Source of the DNA: Sphaerisporangium sp. TRM90804
GTDB taxonomy: Bacteria > Actinomycetota > Actinomycetes > Streptosporangiales > Streptosporangiaceae
NCBI RefSeq assembly: GCF_029846175.1
Contig: NZ_JARWAC010000017.1
Coordinates: 186,001-250,000 of the forward strand
Length of the DNA: 64,000 nt
Direction of reading: 5' to 3'
Shown here piece after piece: positions 15,899 through 24,236 of this stretch. Under the pieces are notes generated by a model that did not search any database, was not told the origin of the DNA, and saw nothing but the letters and a program-made list of their open reading frames with translations. Position 1 is the first letter of the stretch. Each line of letters starts with the position of its first letter. Position numbers and translations under genes: made by a program.

Positions 15899-17131
15899 TC
15901 AGACGCTGACGAAGGCGACGGCGACGTTGTGGCCGCCGAACCCGAACGAGTTGTTGATCGCGGCGATCTGGCCGCCGGGGAGCTTGCGCGGCTCGCCCCG
16001 GACGATGTCCACCTCGACGCCGTCGTCGAGGTCGTCCACGTTCACCGTGGGCGGGACGATGCGGTCGCGCAACGCCAGGATCGTGAAGATGGACTCGATG
16101 CCGCCGGCCCCGCCGAGGAGGTGGCCGGTCATCGACTTGGTGGCGGTGACGGCCGGGTGGTCACCGATGATCTCCGCGATCGCCTGCGCCTCCACGACGT
16201 CACCCGCCGGGGTGGAGGTCGCGTGCGCGTTGACGTGCTTGATGTCCTGGCCGGTCAGGCGGGCGTTCTCCAGCAGCTTGCGTGTGGCGCTCATGATGCC
16301 GGTGCCGGTGGGGTCGGGCTGGGCGATGTGGTGGGCGTCGGCGGAGTAACCCACGCCGGCGGCCTCGGCGTAGACGCGGGCGCCGCGAGCCAGGGCGTGC
16401 TCCTCGGACTCCAGGACGATGATGCCCGCGCCCTCGCCGAGCACGAAGCCGTCGCGCTCGCGGTCCCAGGGGCGGGAGGCGCGCAGCGGCTCGTCGTTGC
16501 GCGTCGACATGGCGCGCATCGCGGCGAAGGAGCCGATGTTGAGGGGGTGGATGGCGGCCTCGGTGCCGCCCGCCACGACGACGTCGGCACGCCCGGTGCG
16601 GATCATCTCGATGGCGTAGCCGATGGACTCCGCGCCGGTGGCGCAGGCGCTGACGGTCGCGTGGACGCCGGCCGTGGCGCCGATGTCGATGCCGATCCAC
16701 CCGGCCGAGCCGTTGGGCATCAGCATCGGGACGGTGAAGGGCGACAGCCGCTGCCAGCCCTTCTCCTTGAAGGTGTCGTAGGCGTCCAGGATGGTGGTGA
16801 TGCCGCCGATGCCGCTGCCGACCACGACGCCGAGCCGGTCGGAGGCGACCTTGGGGCTGCCCGCGTCCTTCCACGCCTGCCGGGCCGCGATCAGCCCGAA
16901 CTGCTCGGCGCGGTCGAGACGGCGCGCCTCGGGCCTGGGCAGGACCTCACCCGGCTCGACGGCGACCCTCCCGGCGAACTTCACCGGGACGGAGTCGACC
17001 CAGTCCTCGGTGAGGGGTGCGATGCCCGACCGCCCGGCGAGGAGGGCCGACCAGGTCGAGTCGACGTCTCCACCGAGGGGCGTCGTCGCGCCGAGCCCGG
17101 TGACGACGACACGTACCCGGTCTGTACTCAC
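15899..17131 (-). CDS. fabF: 3-oxoacyl-ACP synthase II
   Basis: This is the chain-elongating condensing enzyme of type II fatty acid synthesis; it condenses acyl-ACP with malonyl-ACP. The protein has 410 residues. The nucleophile is Cys163 in VSACATG, the first catalytic His is in NAHATSTPAGD, and the second is in KSMTGHLLGGAGG, giving the Cys-His-His triad of KAS I/II. The N-terminus VVVTGLGATTPLG and C-terminal NNSFGFGGHN are typical. The GTG at 17131 has AGGAG 8 bases upstream. The gap to acpP is about 180 bases and very GC-rich, the largest gap inside the operon, so it could hold an attenuator or RNA-processing hairpin. Confidence 0.92.
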   Translation of the reverse strand: MSTDRVRVVVTGLGATTPLGGDVDSTWSALLAGRSGIAPLTEDWVDSVPVKFAGRVAVEPGEVLPRPEARRLDRAEQFGLIAARQAWKDAGSPKVASDRLGVVVGSGIGGITTILDAYDTFKEKGWQRLSPFTVPMLMPNGSAGWIGIDIGATAGVHATVSACATGAESIGYAIEMIRTGRADVVVAGGTEAAIHPLNIGSFAAMRAMSTRNDEPLRASRPWDRERDGFVLGEGAGIIVLESEEHALARGARVYAEAAGVGYSADAHHIAQPDPTGTGIMSATRKLLENARLTGQDIKHVNAHATSTPAGDVVEAQAIAEIIGDHPAVTATKSMTGHLLGGAGGIESIFTILALRDRIVPPTVNVDDLDDGVEVDIVRGEPRKLPGGQIAAINNSFGFGGHNVAVAFVSV

Positions 17132-17313
17132 TTGACGTGCTCCTAAGAATCGACGGGAAGCATGATCGGCGCACGGGGCGGCCACCGGCCGCCGTGCGGC
17201 CGGGCCGGGTCGCGGCGTGGGGGTGGCCGCCGGCCGCGCCGGTGCCGGAGCGGCCGGACGCGGCGGGCCGATTCCGCCTGGCGCCGGGGCAGGGCGCCGG
17301 GCGCCCGCGTCGG

Positions 17314-17553
17314 CTAGTTCTGGATGAAGCTGATGACGTCTTTGACGGTCTTGAGGTGCTTGAGCTGGTCGTCGGGGATCTCCACGCCGAACTCGTCCTG
17401 GGCGGCGACCGCGATCTCGACCATGGACAGGGAGTCGATGTCGAGGTCGTCGACGAAGTTCTTCTCGGGGGTGACCTCGGTGGCCGGGATGCCGGTGATC
17501 TCGTTGATGATCTTGCCGAGGCCCGCGAGGATGTCCTGCTCGGTCGCTGCCAT
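17314..17553 (-). CDS. acpP: Acyl carrier protein
   Basis: This 79-residue acidic protein carries growing acyl chains on a phosphopantetheine arm. The attachment site is Ser41 in the DSL motif of DLDIDSLSMVE. The remainder has the usual four-helix pattern, with FGVEIPDDQ in helix III and VKDVISFI at the end. AAAGGAGA lies just upstream of the ATG. It sits between fabH and fabF, the standard actinobacterial order. Confidence 0.95.
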   Translation of the reverse strand: MAATEQDILAGLGKIINEITGIPATEVTPEKNFVDDLDIDSLSMVEIAVAAQDEFGVEIPDDQLKHLKTVKDVISFIQN

Positions 17554-17622
17554 TTCCTGATATCTCCTTTGTTGGGACTTCTCTTGGTCTGCACGGCGGC
17601 CGCACGGGCCCTCCGCGCAAGC

Positions 17623-18579
17623 TCAGGGAATCTCTACCACTTGGCCGGCGTAGGTGAGGCCGGCGCCGAAGCCCAGCAGCAGGGCGAGGTCGCCCGACTG
17701 CACCTCGCCGCGCTCGATCATGCGGCTCATCGCCAGCGGGATGGACGCGGCGGAGGTGTTGCCCGCCAGGACGATGTCCTTGGCGATGACGGCCTTGTCG
17801 GCGCCGAGCTTGCGCGCGATGGTGTCGATGATGCGCAGGTTGGCCTGGTGGGGCACGAAGGCCGCGAGCTCCGCGGGGTCGACGCCCGCGCGCTCGCACG
17901 CCTCCTTCGCCACGGGGTGCAGCGCCGTGGTGGCCCAGCGGAACACCGTCTGGCCCTCCTGGTGCAGGAAGGACTCGCGGTCTCTGACGATGATCGCGTC
18001 GTGCTTGTCGCCCGCGCTGCCCCACACGACCGGGCCGATGCCCGGCGTCTCGGCGGGGCCCACCACGGCCGCGCCCGCGCCGTCGGCGAAGATCACCGCG
18101 GTGGCGCGGTCGTTCCAGTCGATCCACTGGGAGAGCTTCTCGGTGCCGACGACCAGCACGTTCGTGGCCGAGCCGCCTCGGATGGCGTCGGCCGCCGCGG
18201 ACAGGGCGTAGCAGAAACCGGCGCAGGCGGCGTTGACGTCGAACGCGCCGGGCGCCTGGACGCCCAGCCGGTGGGCCACGCGGGCGGCGGCGTTGGGGAT
18301 CTGCGCCTCCAGCGTGCAGGTGGCCACGACGACGAGGTCGATGTCGGCGGCCGACAGGCCGCTCGCGGCCAGCGCCTTGCCGCCCGCCTGCACGGCGAGG
18401 TCGATCTCGGACTCCTCGGGGCCGGCGATGCGCCGCTCCTTGATGCCCACGCGGTTCTGGATCCACGCGTCGTCGGTGTCGATGGTCTTGGCCAGGTCGT
18501 CGTTGGTGACGACCCCCGCCGGCTGGTAGCCGCCGAAAGCCAGAACCTTCGCACCCGGGGCGCCACGCATGATCCTCAC
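17623..18579 (-). CDS. fabH: 3-oxoacyl-ACP synthase III
   Basis: This is the initiating condensing enzyme; it joins a short acyl-CoA primer to malonyl-ACP and so sets straight versus branched chains. The protein has 318 residues. The Cys-His-Asn triad is visible: Cys119 in DVNAACAGF, His in FVPHQANLRI and Asn in LAGNTSAASI. GTG 18579 was preferred because it overlaps the fabD stop (GTGA) and has AAGGAG about 9 bases upstream. ATG 18570 in the same frame is the alternative. Confidence 0.92.
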   Translation of the reverse strand: MRIMRGAPGAKVLAFGGYQPAGVVTNDDLAKTIDTDDAWIQNRVGIKERRIAGPEESEIDLAVQAGGKALAASGLSAADIDLVVVATCTLEAQIPNAAARVAHRLGVQAPGAFDVNAACAGFCYALSAAADAIRGGSATNVLVVGTEKLSQWIDWNDRATAVIFADGAGAAVVGPAETPGIGPVVWGSAGDKHDAIIVRDRESFLHQEGQTVFRWATTALHPVAKEACERAGVDPAELAAFVPHQANLRIIDTIARKLGADKAVIAKDIVLAGNTSAASIPLAMSRMIERGEVQSGDLALLLGFGAGLTYAGQVVEIP

Positions 18580-19505
18580 TGGGCGGTCTCCTTGTCGATC
18601 ACGTCGCGGGCGGCCGCGAGGTCGTCGGGGGTCTTCAGGGCGACCGTGGCCACGCCGGGCAGCGCCCGCTTGGCGAGTCCGGTCAGCGTGCCCCCGGGCA
18701 GCAGCTCGATCACGGCGGTCACGCCCATGCCGGCCATGGTGGCCATGCAAAGGTCCCACCGGACGGGGCGCGCGACCTGGTCGACGAGCCGCTCGACGAA
18801 CGCGGCCCCGCTCGCGACGGCCTGGCCGTCGGCGTTGGACAGCAGGGTGACGCGCGGATCGGCCGGGGTGAGGCCCGCGGCGGCGGTGCGCAGGTGGTCG
18901 ACGGCGGTGGCCATGTGCTCGGTGTGGAAGGCCCCGGCCACCGACAGGGACCGCAGCCGGGCCCGCGCGGGCGGTTCGGCCGCGAAGGCGGCGAGCTGGT
19001 CGAGGGTGCCGGCGGCGACGATCTGGCCGGCGCCGTTGACGTTCGCCGGAGTGAGGCCGTGGCGCTCGATCGACGCCAGGACGTCGTCCTCGGCGCCGCC
19101 GAGCACGGCGGTCATGCCGGTGCTGGTGACCGCGGCGGCCTTGGCCATCGCCTGGCCGCGCTCGCGGACGAGGGTGAGGGCCTGTTCGGGCGTCAGCACG
19201 CCCGCCAGGGCCGCGGCGGTGAACTCGCCGACGCTGTGCCCGGCGACCACGCCGGGCGACCCGCCGGGGGAGTCGGCGCCGAAGAGGATCTCCGCGACGG
19301 CGAGCCCGGCGGCTACCAACAGTGGCTGCGCGACCGCGGTGTCGCGGATCTCGTCGGCCTCCGCGGTGGTGCCGTAAGCGATCAGGTCGAGGCCGGCGAT
19401 CTCCGACCACGCGGACAGCCGGGCCCTCAGACCGGGCGTCTCAAGCCATGGAGACAGGAAGCCGGGAGTCTGGGCGCCTTGGCCGGGAGCGACGATGACG
19501 AGCAC
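18576..19505 (-). CDS. fabD: Malonyl-CoA:ACP transacylase
   Basis: This enzyme loads malonyl groups onto ACP and is the first gene of the fab operon. The protein has 309 residues. The active-site Ser91 is in GHSVGEF, the substrate Arg region is in LVRERGQAM, and the catalytic His is in AGAFHTEHM. The N-terminus VIVAPGQGAQTPGF is characteristic. GTG 19505 gives the family-typical MLVIVAPGQG start; an ATG at 19517 would add four residues. The gene overlaps fabH by four bases. Confidence 0.92.
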   Translation of the reverse strand: MLVIVAPGQGAQTPGFLSPWLETPGLRARLSAWSEIAGLDLIAYGTTAEADEIRDTAVAQPLLVAAGLAVAEILFGADSPGGSPGVVAGHSVGEFTAAALAGVLTPEQALTLVRERGQAMAKAAAVTSTGMTAVLGGAEDDVLASIERHGLTPANVNGAGQIVAAGTLDQLAAFAAEPPARARLRSLSVAGAFHTEHMATAVDHLRTAAAGLTPADPRVTLLSNADGQAVASGAAFVERLVDQVARPVRWDLCMATMAGMGVTAVIELLPGGTLTGLAKRALPGVATVALKTPDDLAAARDVIDKETAQ

Positions 19506-19579
19506 AAAATCCACCATGCCCTGTAGGAGTTCACCACAGTGCTAATGATCCGTACGAACTTTGTCACTGGGTTCTTGTA

Positions 19580-19602
19580 GGAAACCTCTAGTGAAGGTTT
19601 CC
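19580..19602. promoter_or_regulatory. Inverted repeat between fasR and fabD
   Basis: An 8-bp inverted repeat, GGAAACCT / AGGTTTCC with a 7-base spacer, lies in the 117-bp fasR-fabD gap. It could be a FasR operator for the fab promoter or a weak terminator for fasR; sequence alone does not decide. Confidence 0.45.
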
Positions 19603-19622
19603 GGCCTGTTGCAGAACCCCGA

Positions 19623-20780
19623 TCAGGTTACGGTTGTGCGCGACAGCCGCCCGAGGATCAGTCCGACCTGTAGCGTGAAGGCGGACCGTCCCTCCGTGGG
19701 CTGGTACCCCGTCAGCTCCGTGATCTTCTTCAGACGGTAACGCACCGTGTTCGGATGGACGAAGAGCAGACGCGCCGTGGCTTCCAAAGAGGTGCCCTGC
19801 TCCAGGTAAGTCGCAAGTGTGTCCAGAAGGGGCGTTCCTTCCAAGGGCGCGTAGACGTTCTCGATGAGCTGCGCCCGCGCGTCCTCGTCGCCGTCGATCG
19901 CCCGCTCGGCGAGCAGGTCCTCGGCGAGCACGGGACGCGGCGCGTCCGGCCATCCCGACGCCGCGCGCAGCCCCGCCGTGGCGGCGCGGGCGGAGTTCGC
20001 CGCCGCCTGCAGGTCGGGCACCTCCGGGCCGATGACGATCGGCCCGGGCCCGAAGCGCGGCACCACGTGCCTGGCGGCGTCCTTGATGCTGTCGGCGCCG
20101 CCCACGATGACGATCAGCCGGTCGCCCTGCACGCCGGCCAGCAGGTCCTGGCCCAGGCGCCGGCCCTTGTCACGCATGCCGTCGATGACCATCTGCGGGT
20201 CGGTGTCGGGGGCGTGGCCCGCGAGCACGACCACGGGGGAGGACGTCCAGCCGAGGGCGGCGGCCCAGGAGTGCAGCCCGTCGTCCACCTCGCCGCGCAC
20301 CAGGGCGTCCACGATGAGGGCCTCCAGGCGGGCGTCCCACGCGCCGCGCACCTCGGCCTCGCGGGCGTAGACGTCCGCGGCGGCGAACGCCACGTCGCGG
20401 GTGTAGCGCAGCATGGCGTGCCGGAGCTGCTCCTCGCCGCCGGGGGCGGCGAGCTCCTGCACCTCCGCCTCGACCACCTCGACGACGACGCGCACCAGGT
20501 CGACGGTCTGCTGCAGGGAGACCGAGCGCTTCAGCTCGCGCGGGGCCGTGCCGAAGATCTCGACGCTGGGGACGGGCCTGCCCTCGTCGGCGTGCTGGAA
20601 CCAGTCGACGAAGGCGGCGATGCCGGCCTGGGCCACCAGCCCCACCCAGGAGCGGTCCTCGGCCGACAGCGCGCGGTACCACGGCAGCCGGTCGTCCATG
20701 CGGGCCATGGCGGCGGTCCCGAGGGTGCCCATCGCCCTTTCCAGCCGCTGTGCGGTGTCCTCGCGTACCCGGTCGTTCAC
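19623..20780 (-). CDS. fasR: FasR-type PucR-family regulator of fatty acid synthesis
   Basis: This protein of about 385 residues has a PucR/CdaR-like C-terminal helix-turn-helix: LLDTLATYLEQGTSLEATARLL then HPNTVRYRLKKITELTGY (each run abbreviated), at about 320-370. Its N-terminal two thirds form an effector-binding region with GGAD-like turns. In Streptomyces coelicolor FasR sits directly upstream of fabD-fabH-acpP-fabF and activates the operon; the arrangement is identical here. The start is uncertain: GTG 20780 is close behind an AGGG, while TTG 20801 has no ribosome site and could mark a leaderless start. Confidence 0.85.
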   Translation of the reverse strand: MNDRVREDTAQRLERAMGTLGTAAMARMDDRLPWYRALSAEDRSWVGLVAQAGIAAFVDWFQHADEGRPVPSVEIFGTAPRELKRSVSLQQTVDLVRVVVEVVEAEVQELAAPGGEEQLRHAMLRYTRDVAFAAADVYAREAEVRGAWDARLEALIVDALVRGEVDDGLHSWAAALGWTSSPVVVLAGHAPDTDPQMVIDGMRDKGRRLGQDLLAGVQGDRLIVIVGGADSIKDAARHVVPRFGPGPIVIGPEVPDLQAAANSARAATAGLRAASGWPDAPRPVLAEDLLAERAIDGDEDARAQLIENVYAPLEGTPLLDTLATYLEQGTSLEATARLLFVHPNTVRYRLKKITELTGYQPTEGRSAFTLQVGLILGRLSRTTVT

Positions 20781-20838
20781 ATCCCTAGGGTGCCAGGTCA
20801 ACGGGAGTGTGACGGCCGTCGGCGTCTCGGGGGCGCCC

Positions 20839-21288
20839 TCAGATGACCGCCGCGGCGGTGATCAGGCCGATGCTCAGGTGGGTGACGCCGAGCAGGACCG
20901 CGGCCGGTTGCAGCGTCGCCTCGTGCACCAGCTCGCGCACCGAGATGCCGGCGACCCGGTCGAACGCCATCGTCCCCAGGGTCTGCATGGCGATGCCGAC
21001 GAGGCCGAACACCAGGGTGGCCAGCAGCCCTTCCTGCAGCAGGCCCCCGGAGGACCAGATCGAGGCCGAGACGATCAGGGCGATCGCCACGAGGCTGGAC
21101 GCCGTGAGCAGCGTGGCGTTGGGGTTGCGCTCGACCCGGATCACCTTGCTGAGGCGTCCGGGGACGGCGAGGTCGGTCATGTAGAACCCCACGACCAGCA
21201 GCAGGACGCCCACGATCGCGTAGGCGACGATGGCCAGGGCTCCGCGTCCGAGGGCCTCACCCAGCGGGGCGGCGAGCGCGACGGTCAT
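20839..21288 (-). CDS. DUF350 integral membrane protein
   Basis: This 149-residue protein has four hydrophobic helices: about 17-37 (GALAIVAYAIVGVLLLVVGF), 64-80, 87-105 and 128-148. DUF350 proteins (E. coli YjfL is one) are four-helix membrane proteins of unknown activity. The charged loop VPGRLSKVIRVERNPNAT between helices 1 and 2 is typical. It is the last gene of a three-gene unit with an ATP-grasp ligase and a Gly-rich membrane-anchored protein, 34 bases after the ligase gene. Confidence 0.82.
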   Translation of the reverse strand: MTVALAAPLGEALGRGALAIVAYAIVGVLLLVVGFYMTDLAVPGRLSKVIRVERNPNATLLTASSLVAIALIVSASIWSSGGLLQEGLLATLVFGLVGIAMQTLGTMAFDRVAGISVRELVHEATLQPAAVLLGVTHLSIGLITAAAVI

Positions 21289-21322
21289 CTGTGTCTCCTT
21301 GTGCGGGTGGCGCCGGGCGGGG

Positions 21323-22477
21323 TCACGAGTGGATGCGGTGCGGGACGAACGACGAGGAGTCGTCGGTGATCAGGCCGGAGGTCTCGCGGATGCCTAGCCC
21401 GGCGGCCTCGTCCCCCACCATCCAGGCGCCGAGCACCGGACGCCACCCGTCGAAGCCGGGCAGCGCGCGGAACTCCTGGTAGACGTACCCTTCCGCACCG
21501 TAGTCGCCCGGGGTGCGCTGTGAGCCCTCCGGGGCGACGACGCGCATGCCCGCGCCCTCCCTGCCCAGCAGCGGCTTCTCGATGAAGGAGGACAGGTCGC
21601 GCGGGCCGTCCAGGTAGGCGGGCAGCAGGTTCGGGTGGCCGGGGTAGAGCTCCCACAGCACGGCGAGCAGGGCCTTGTTCGACAGCAGCATCTTCCACAG
21701 CGGCTCGATCCACGTCATGGAGACCTGGCCGGCGACGGCCTGGCGGCCGAACGGGTCGGCGACGACCCACTCCCACGGGTAGAGCTTGCACAGCGTGCGG
21801 ACGACCCGCTGCTCCATGTCGACGAAGCGCAGGTTGCGCTGGTCCCAGCCGATGTCCTCCATGGCGACCGAGACCGTGGCCAGGCCCGCCTGCGCGGCCG
21901 TCTCCTGCAGGTAGCCGACCGTCATGGCCTCCTCGCCGGACTCGTCCATGGCGGTCCAGGCGAAGTGGGCGGGGCCGCTCTGCAGGGGGAGCTCCCGCCA
22001 GCGGTCGACGAGGCGCTCGTGCAGGGAGTTCCACTGGTCGTCGCCGGGGTGGACGTCCTGCAGCCAGAACCACTGGACGGAGGAGCTCTCGACCAGGCTG
22101 GTCGGGGTGTCGGCGTTGTACTCGAGCAGCTTGGCCGGGCCCTCGCCGTCGTACCGCAGGTCGAAGCGGCCGTACAGGTGCGGGTCGCGCCGCCGCCAGG
22201 ACTCCTCGACGGCGGGCGCGGCCCACTCGGGGATGGCGAAGTCGCGGTAGCGGCCCTGGGCGACGACGTGGGCCACGGCCGCGAGGCACATGGCGTGCAG
22301 CTCCTCGACCTGGCTCTCCAGGGCGAGCACCTCGTCCATGGTGAAGACGTAGTGCACCGCCTCGTCCCAGTAGGGCCGCGGCAGGTCCGCGGGGTGCGCC
22401 GAGCGGTGGTAGGCCAGGCCCTGCGACTCGATGGTCTTCTCCCAGCCCGGCCGGGGGGCCGACGTCTGCCTGCGCAC
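21323..22477 (-). CDS. Glutathionylspermidine synthase-like ATP-grasp ligase (YgiC/YjfC family)
   Basis: This 384-residue ATP-grasp enzyme should join a carboxylate to an amine using ATP. Family hallmarks are YHRSAHPADLPRPYWDEAVHY near the start, FDLRYDGEGPAKLLEYNADTPTSL (about 105-128), WFWLQD and the metal/ATP segment FIEKPLLGREGAGMRV (about 315). The length agrees with the YgiC/YjfC group, which lacks the amidase half of E. coli Gss. Actinobacteria are not known to make glutathionylspermidine, so a peptide or protein substrate is more likely. The GTG start follows the upstream stop directly (TGAGTG). Confidence 0.85.
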   Translation of the reverse strand: MRRQTSAPRPGWEKTIESQGLAYHRSAHPADLPRPYWDEAVHYVFTMDEVLALESQVEELHAMCLAAVAHVVAQGRYRDFAIPEWAAPAVEESWRRRDPHLYGRFDLRYDGEGPAKLLEYNADTPTSLVESSSVQWFWLQDVHPGDDQWNSLHERLVDRWRELPLQSGPAHFAWTAMDESGEEAMTVGYLQETAAQAGLATVSVAMEDIGWDQRNLRFVDMEQRVVRTLCKLYPWEWVVADPFGRQAVAGQVSMTWIEPLWKMLLSNKALLAVLWELYPGHPNLLPAYLDGPRDLSSFIEKPLLGREGAGMRVVAPEGSQRTPGDYGAEGYVYQEFRALPGFDGWRPVLGAWMVGDEAAGLGIRETSGLITDDSSSFVPHRIHS

Positions 22478-22960
22478 TCAGCTCCCCCCGCTTCCGCCGC
22501 GGCCGCCGAAGCCGCCGCGCTGGATGACGGCGCCCGACCTGGTGGAGATGTTCGCGTTCGACGGGCGGACCGTCGTGCCGCCGAAGACGCGCGAGGCGCG
22601 CAGCGCGCCGCCGAAGTACCAGATGTAGGCCCCGTGCGGGCCGCGGTAGCCCTCCTCGCAGCGGTCGTCGTCCACGACCAGGTAGCCGTCGGCGTCGCGA
22701 TCGGCCACCGCGACGCAGTCGGCGGTGACGTCGTCGGTGTTCGCGCTGGCGATCGCGGCCCCGACCACCAGGGTCGCCACCACGCCCACCGTCCCCAGCT
22801 TGACCGCGCGGGACGACAGCCGCTTCCTCTTGCCCGGACCGCCTCCCGGACCACCACCAGGACCGATGCCGCCGCCCCGTCCGGCACCGCCGCCCCCGCC
22901 CTTGCCGCCGTGTGGAAAGGCCGTCGGTCGTGGGTCAGGGTCCGGTCCGGAAGTGGCCAT
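22478..22960 (-). CDS. Membrane-anchored Gly-rich protein with C-terminal RGGFG motif (YgiB/DUF1190-like role)
   Basis: This is a 160-residue protein. Residues 1-45 are Gly/Pro-rich and basic (GGKGGGGGAGRGGGIG), followed by one transmembrane helix (about 55-73, VGVVATLVVGAAIASA). An extracytoplasmic region has two Cys (TADCVAVADRDADGYLVVDDDRC), a YRGPHGAYIWYFGG stretch and a Ser/Gly-rich tail ending RGGFGGRGGSGGS. E. coli YgiB (DUF1190), partner of the YgiC ligase, also ends in a Ser-rich tail with RGGFG. Common ancestry is unproven, but the shared motif and gene order suggest the same job, perhaps as ligase substrate. It is the first gene of the operon. Confidence 0.6.
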   Translation of the reverse strand: MATSGPDPDPRPTAFPHGGKGGGGGAGRGGGIGPGGGPGGGPGKRKRLSSRAVKLGTVGVVATLVVGAAIASANTDDVTADCVAVADRDADGYLVVDDDRCEEGYRGPHGAYIWYFGGALRASRVFGGTTVRPSNANISTRSGAVIQRGGFGGRGGSGGS

Positions 22961-23130
22961 CTGCGTCCGTTTCTTCACTATCGGGGCAAAACATCCGTTC
23001 AATCGGTCAACGGACAGCCCGGCGAGGAAGTTTCTCCCCGCTCATCATCGGGCGGCATCCCGCGCCCCACCGAGGATTCTGCCCGGCCGGCACGGCGACG
23101 GCACCGGCGGACTGGGTAAAGTCCCGAGGT

Positions 23131-24153
23131 GTGGAACCGGTCGAGGCGCTCAAGCGGATCGCGTACCTCCTTGAGAGGGCGGGCGAGCCCACCTACCGGG
23201 TCCGCGCCTTCCGCGGCGCCGCGGCCACCGTCGAGCGGCTCTCGCGCGAGGAGCTGACGCGGCTCGCGCGCTCGGGCGGCCTCACCGGCCTCCAGGGCGT
23301 CGGCAAGGTGACCGCCCTGGCGATCAGCGAGGCGCTGGGGGGCGAGGTGCCCACCTACCTGCGCCGCCTGGAGGACACCGAGGGCCTCGACCTCGACGAG
23401 ACGGCCGCCGCCCTGCGGGCCGCGCTGCGCGGCGACCTGCACAGCCACTCCGACTGGTCGGACGGCGGCTCGCCGATCAGGGAGATGGCCGCCGCCGCCG
23501 CCGGGCTCGGGCACGACTACCTCGCCATGACCGACCACTCGCCGCGCCTCACCGTCGCCAACGGCCTGTCCGCCGACCGGCTGCGCGCCCAGCTCGACGT
23601 CATCGCCGCCCTGAACGAGGAGCTGGCGCCGTTCCGCCTGCTCACCGGCATCGAGGTGGACATCCTGCCCGACGGCTCCCTCGACCAGGAGCCCGAGCTG
23701 CTCGACCGCCTCGACGTCGTCGTCGCCAGCGTGCACTCCCAGCTCAAGATGGGCGCCGACGCGATGACCCGGCGGATGATCACCGCGATCTCCAACCCGC
23801 GTGTGGACGTGCTGGGCCACTGCACGGGGCGCATCGTCCGGGCCGGGGGCCGGCGCGGCGGCCTGCGGCCGGAGTCGGAGTTCGACGCCGAGATCGTGTT
23901 CGAGGCGTGCAGGCGGTTCGGCGTCGCCGTCGAGATCAACTCCCGGCCCGACCGGCTCGACCCGCCCAAACGGCTGATGCGGCTGGCCTACGAGATGGGC
24001 TGCCTGTTCTCGATCGACTCCGACGCCCACGCGCCCGGCCAGCTCGACTGGCAGCACTTCGGCTGCGCGCGCGCCGCCCGGTGCGGCGTCGAGCCCGAGC
24101 GGGTGATCGGCACCTGGCCGCTGGACGATCTGCTGGCCTGGACCACCTCCTAG
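23131..24153 (+). CDS. PolX-like PHP-domain hydrolase with helix-hairpin-helix N-terminus
   Basis: This 340-residue protein starts with a DNA polymerase X-type 8-kDa-like segment and helix-hairpin-helix (GLTGLQGVGKVTALAISEAL, about 50-70). A PHP phosphoesterase domain (about 105-335) carries the metal ligands in DLHSHSDWSDGG, MTDHSPR, GIEVDILPDGS, VASVHSQ, VLGHCTGR and SIDSDAHAPG. There is no complete nucleotidyltransferase core, so it is not a polymerase. It resembles PHP proteins that act as 3'-5' exonuclease or phosphoesterase partners in base excision repair. GTG 23131 was taken as start. It is divergent from the Gly-rich protein operon. Confidence 0.8.
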   Translation: MEPVEALKRIAYLLERAGEPTYRVRAFRGAAATVERLSREELTRLARSGGLTGLQGVGKVTALAISEALGGEVPTYLRRLEDTEGLDLDETAAALRAALRGDLHSHSDWSDGGSPIREMAAAAAGLGHDYLAMTDHSPRLTVANGLSADRLRAQLDVIAALNEELAPFRLLTGIEVDILPDGSLDQEPELLDRLDVVVASVHSQLKMGADAMTRRMITAISNPRVDVLGHCTGRIVRAGGRRGGLRPESEFDAEIVFEACRRFGVAVEINSRPDRLDPPKRLMRLAYEMGCLFSIDSDAHAPGQLDWQHFGCARAARCGVEPERVIGTWPLDDLLAWTTS

Positions 24154-24236
24154 CGCACCCCGGGTCAACGGGCACAGGGGTTTCCGGTACCGGACGCATC
24201 GGGCCGAATGTCGGTGCGCGGACGTAGCTTCGTGGT

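Noticed and set aside
15899-18466. One long frame joining fabF with upstream sequence through acpP
   Set aside because: The part upstream of 17131 is out of frame with acpP and fabH and is Arg/Pro-rich. FabF starts at the GTG with an AGGAG site.
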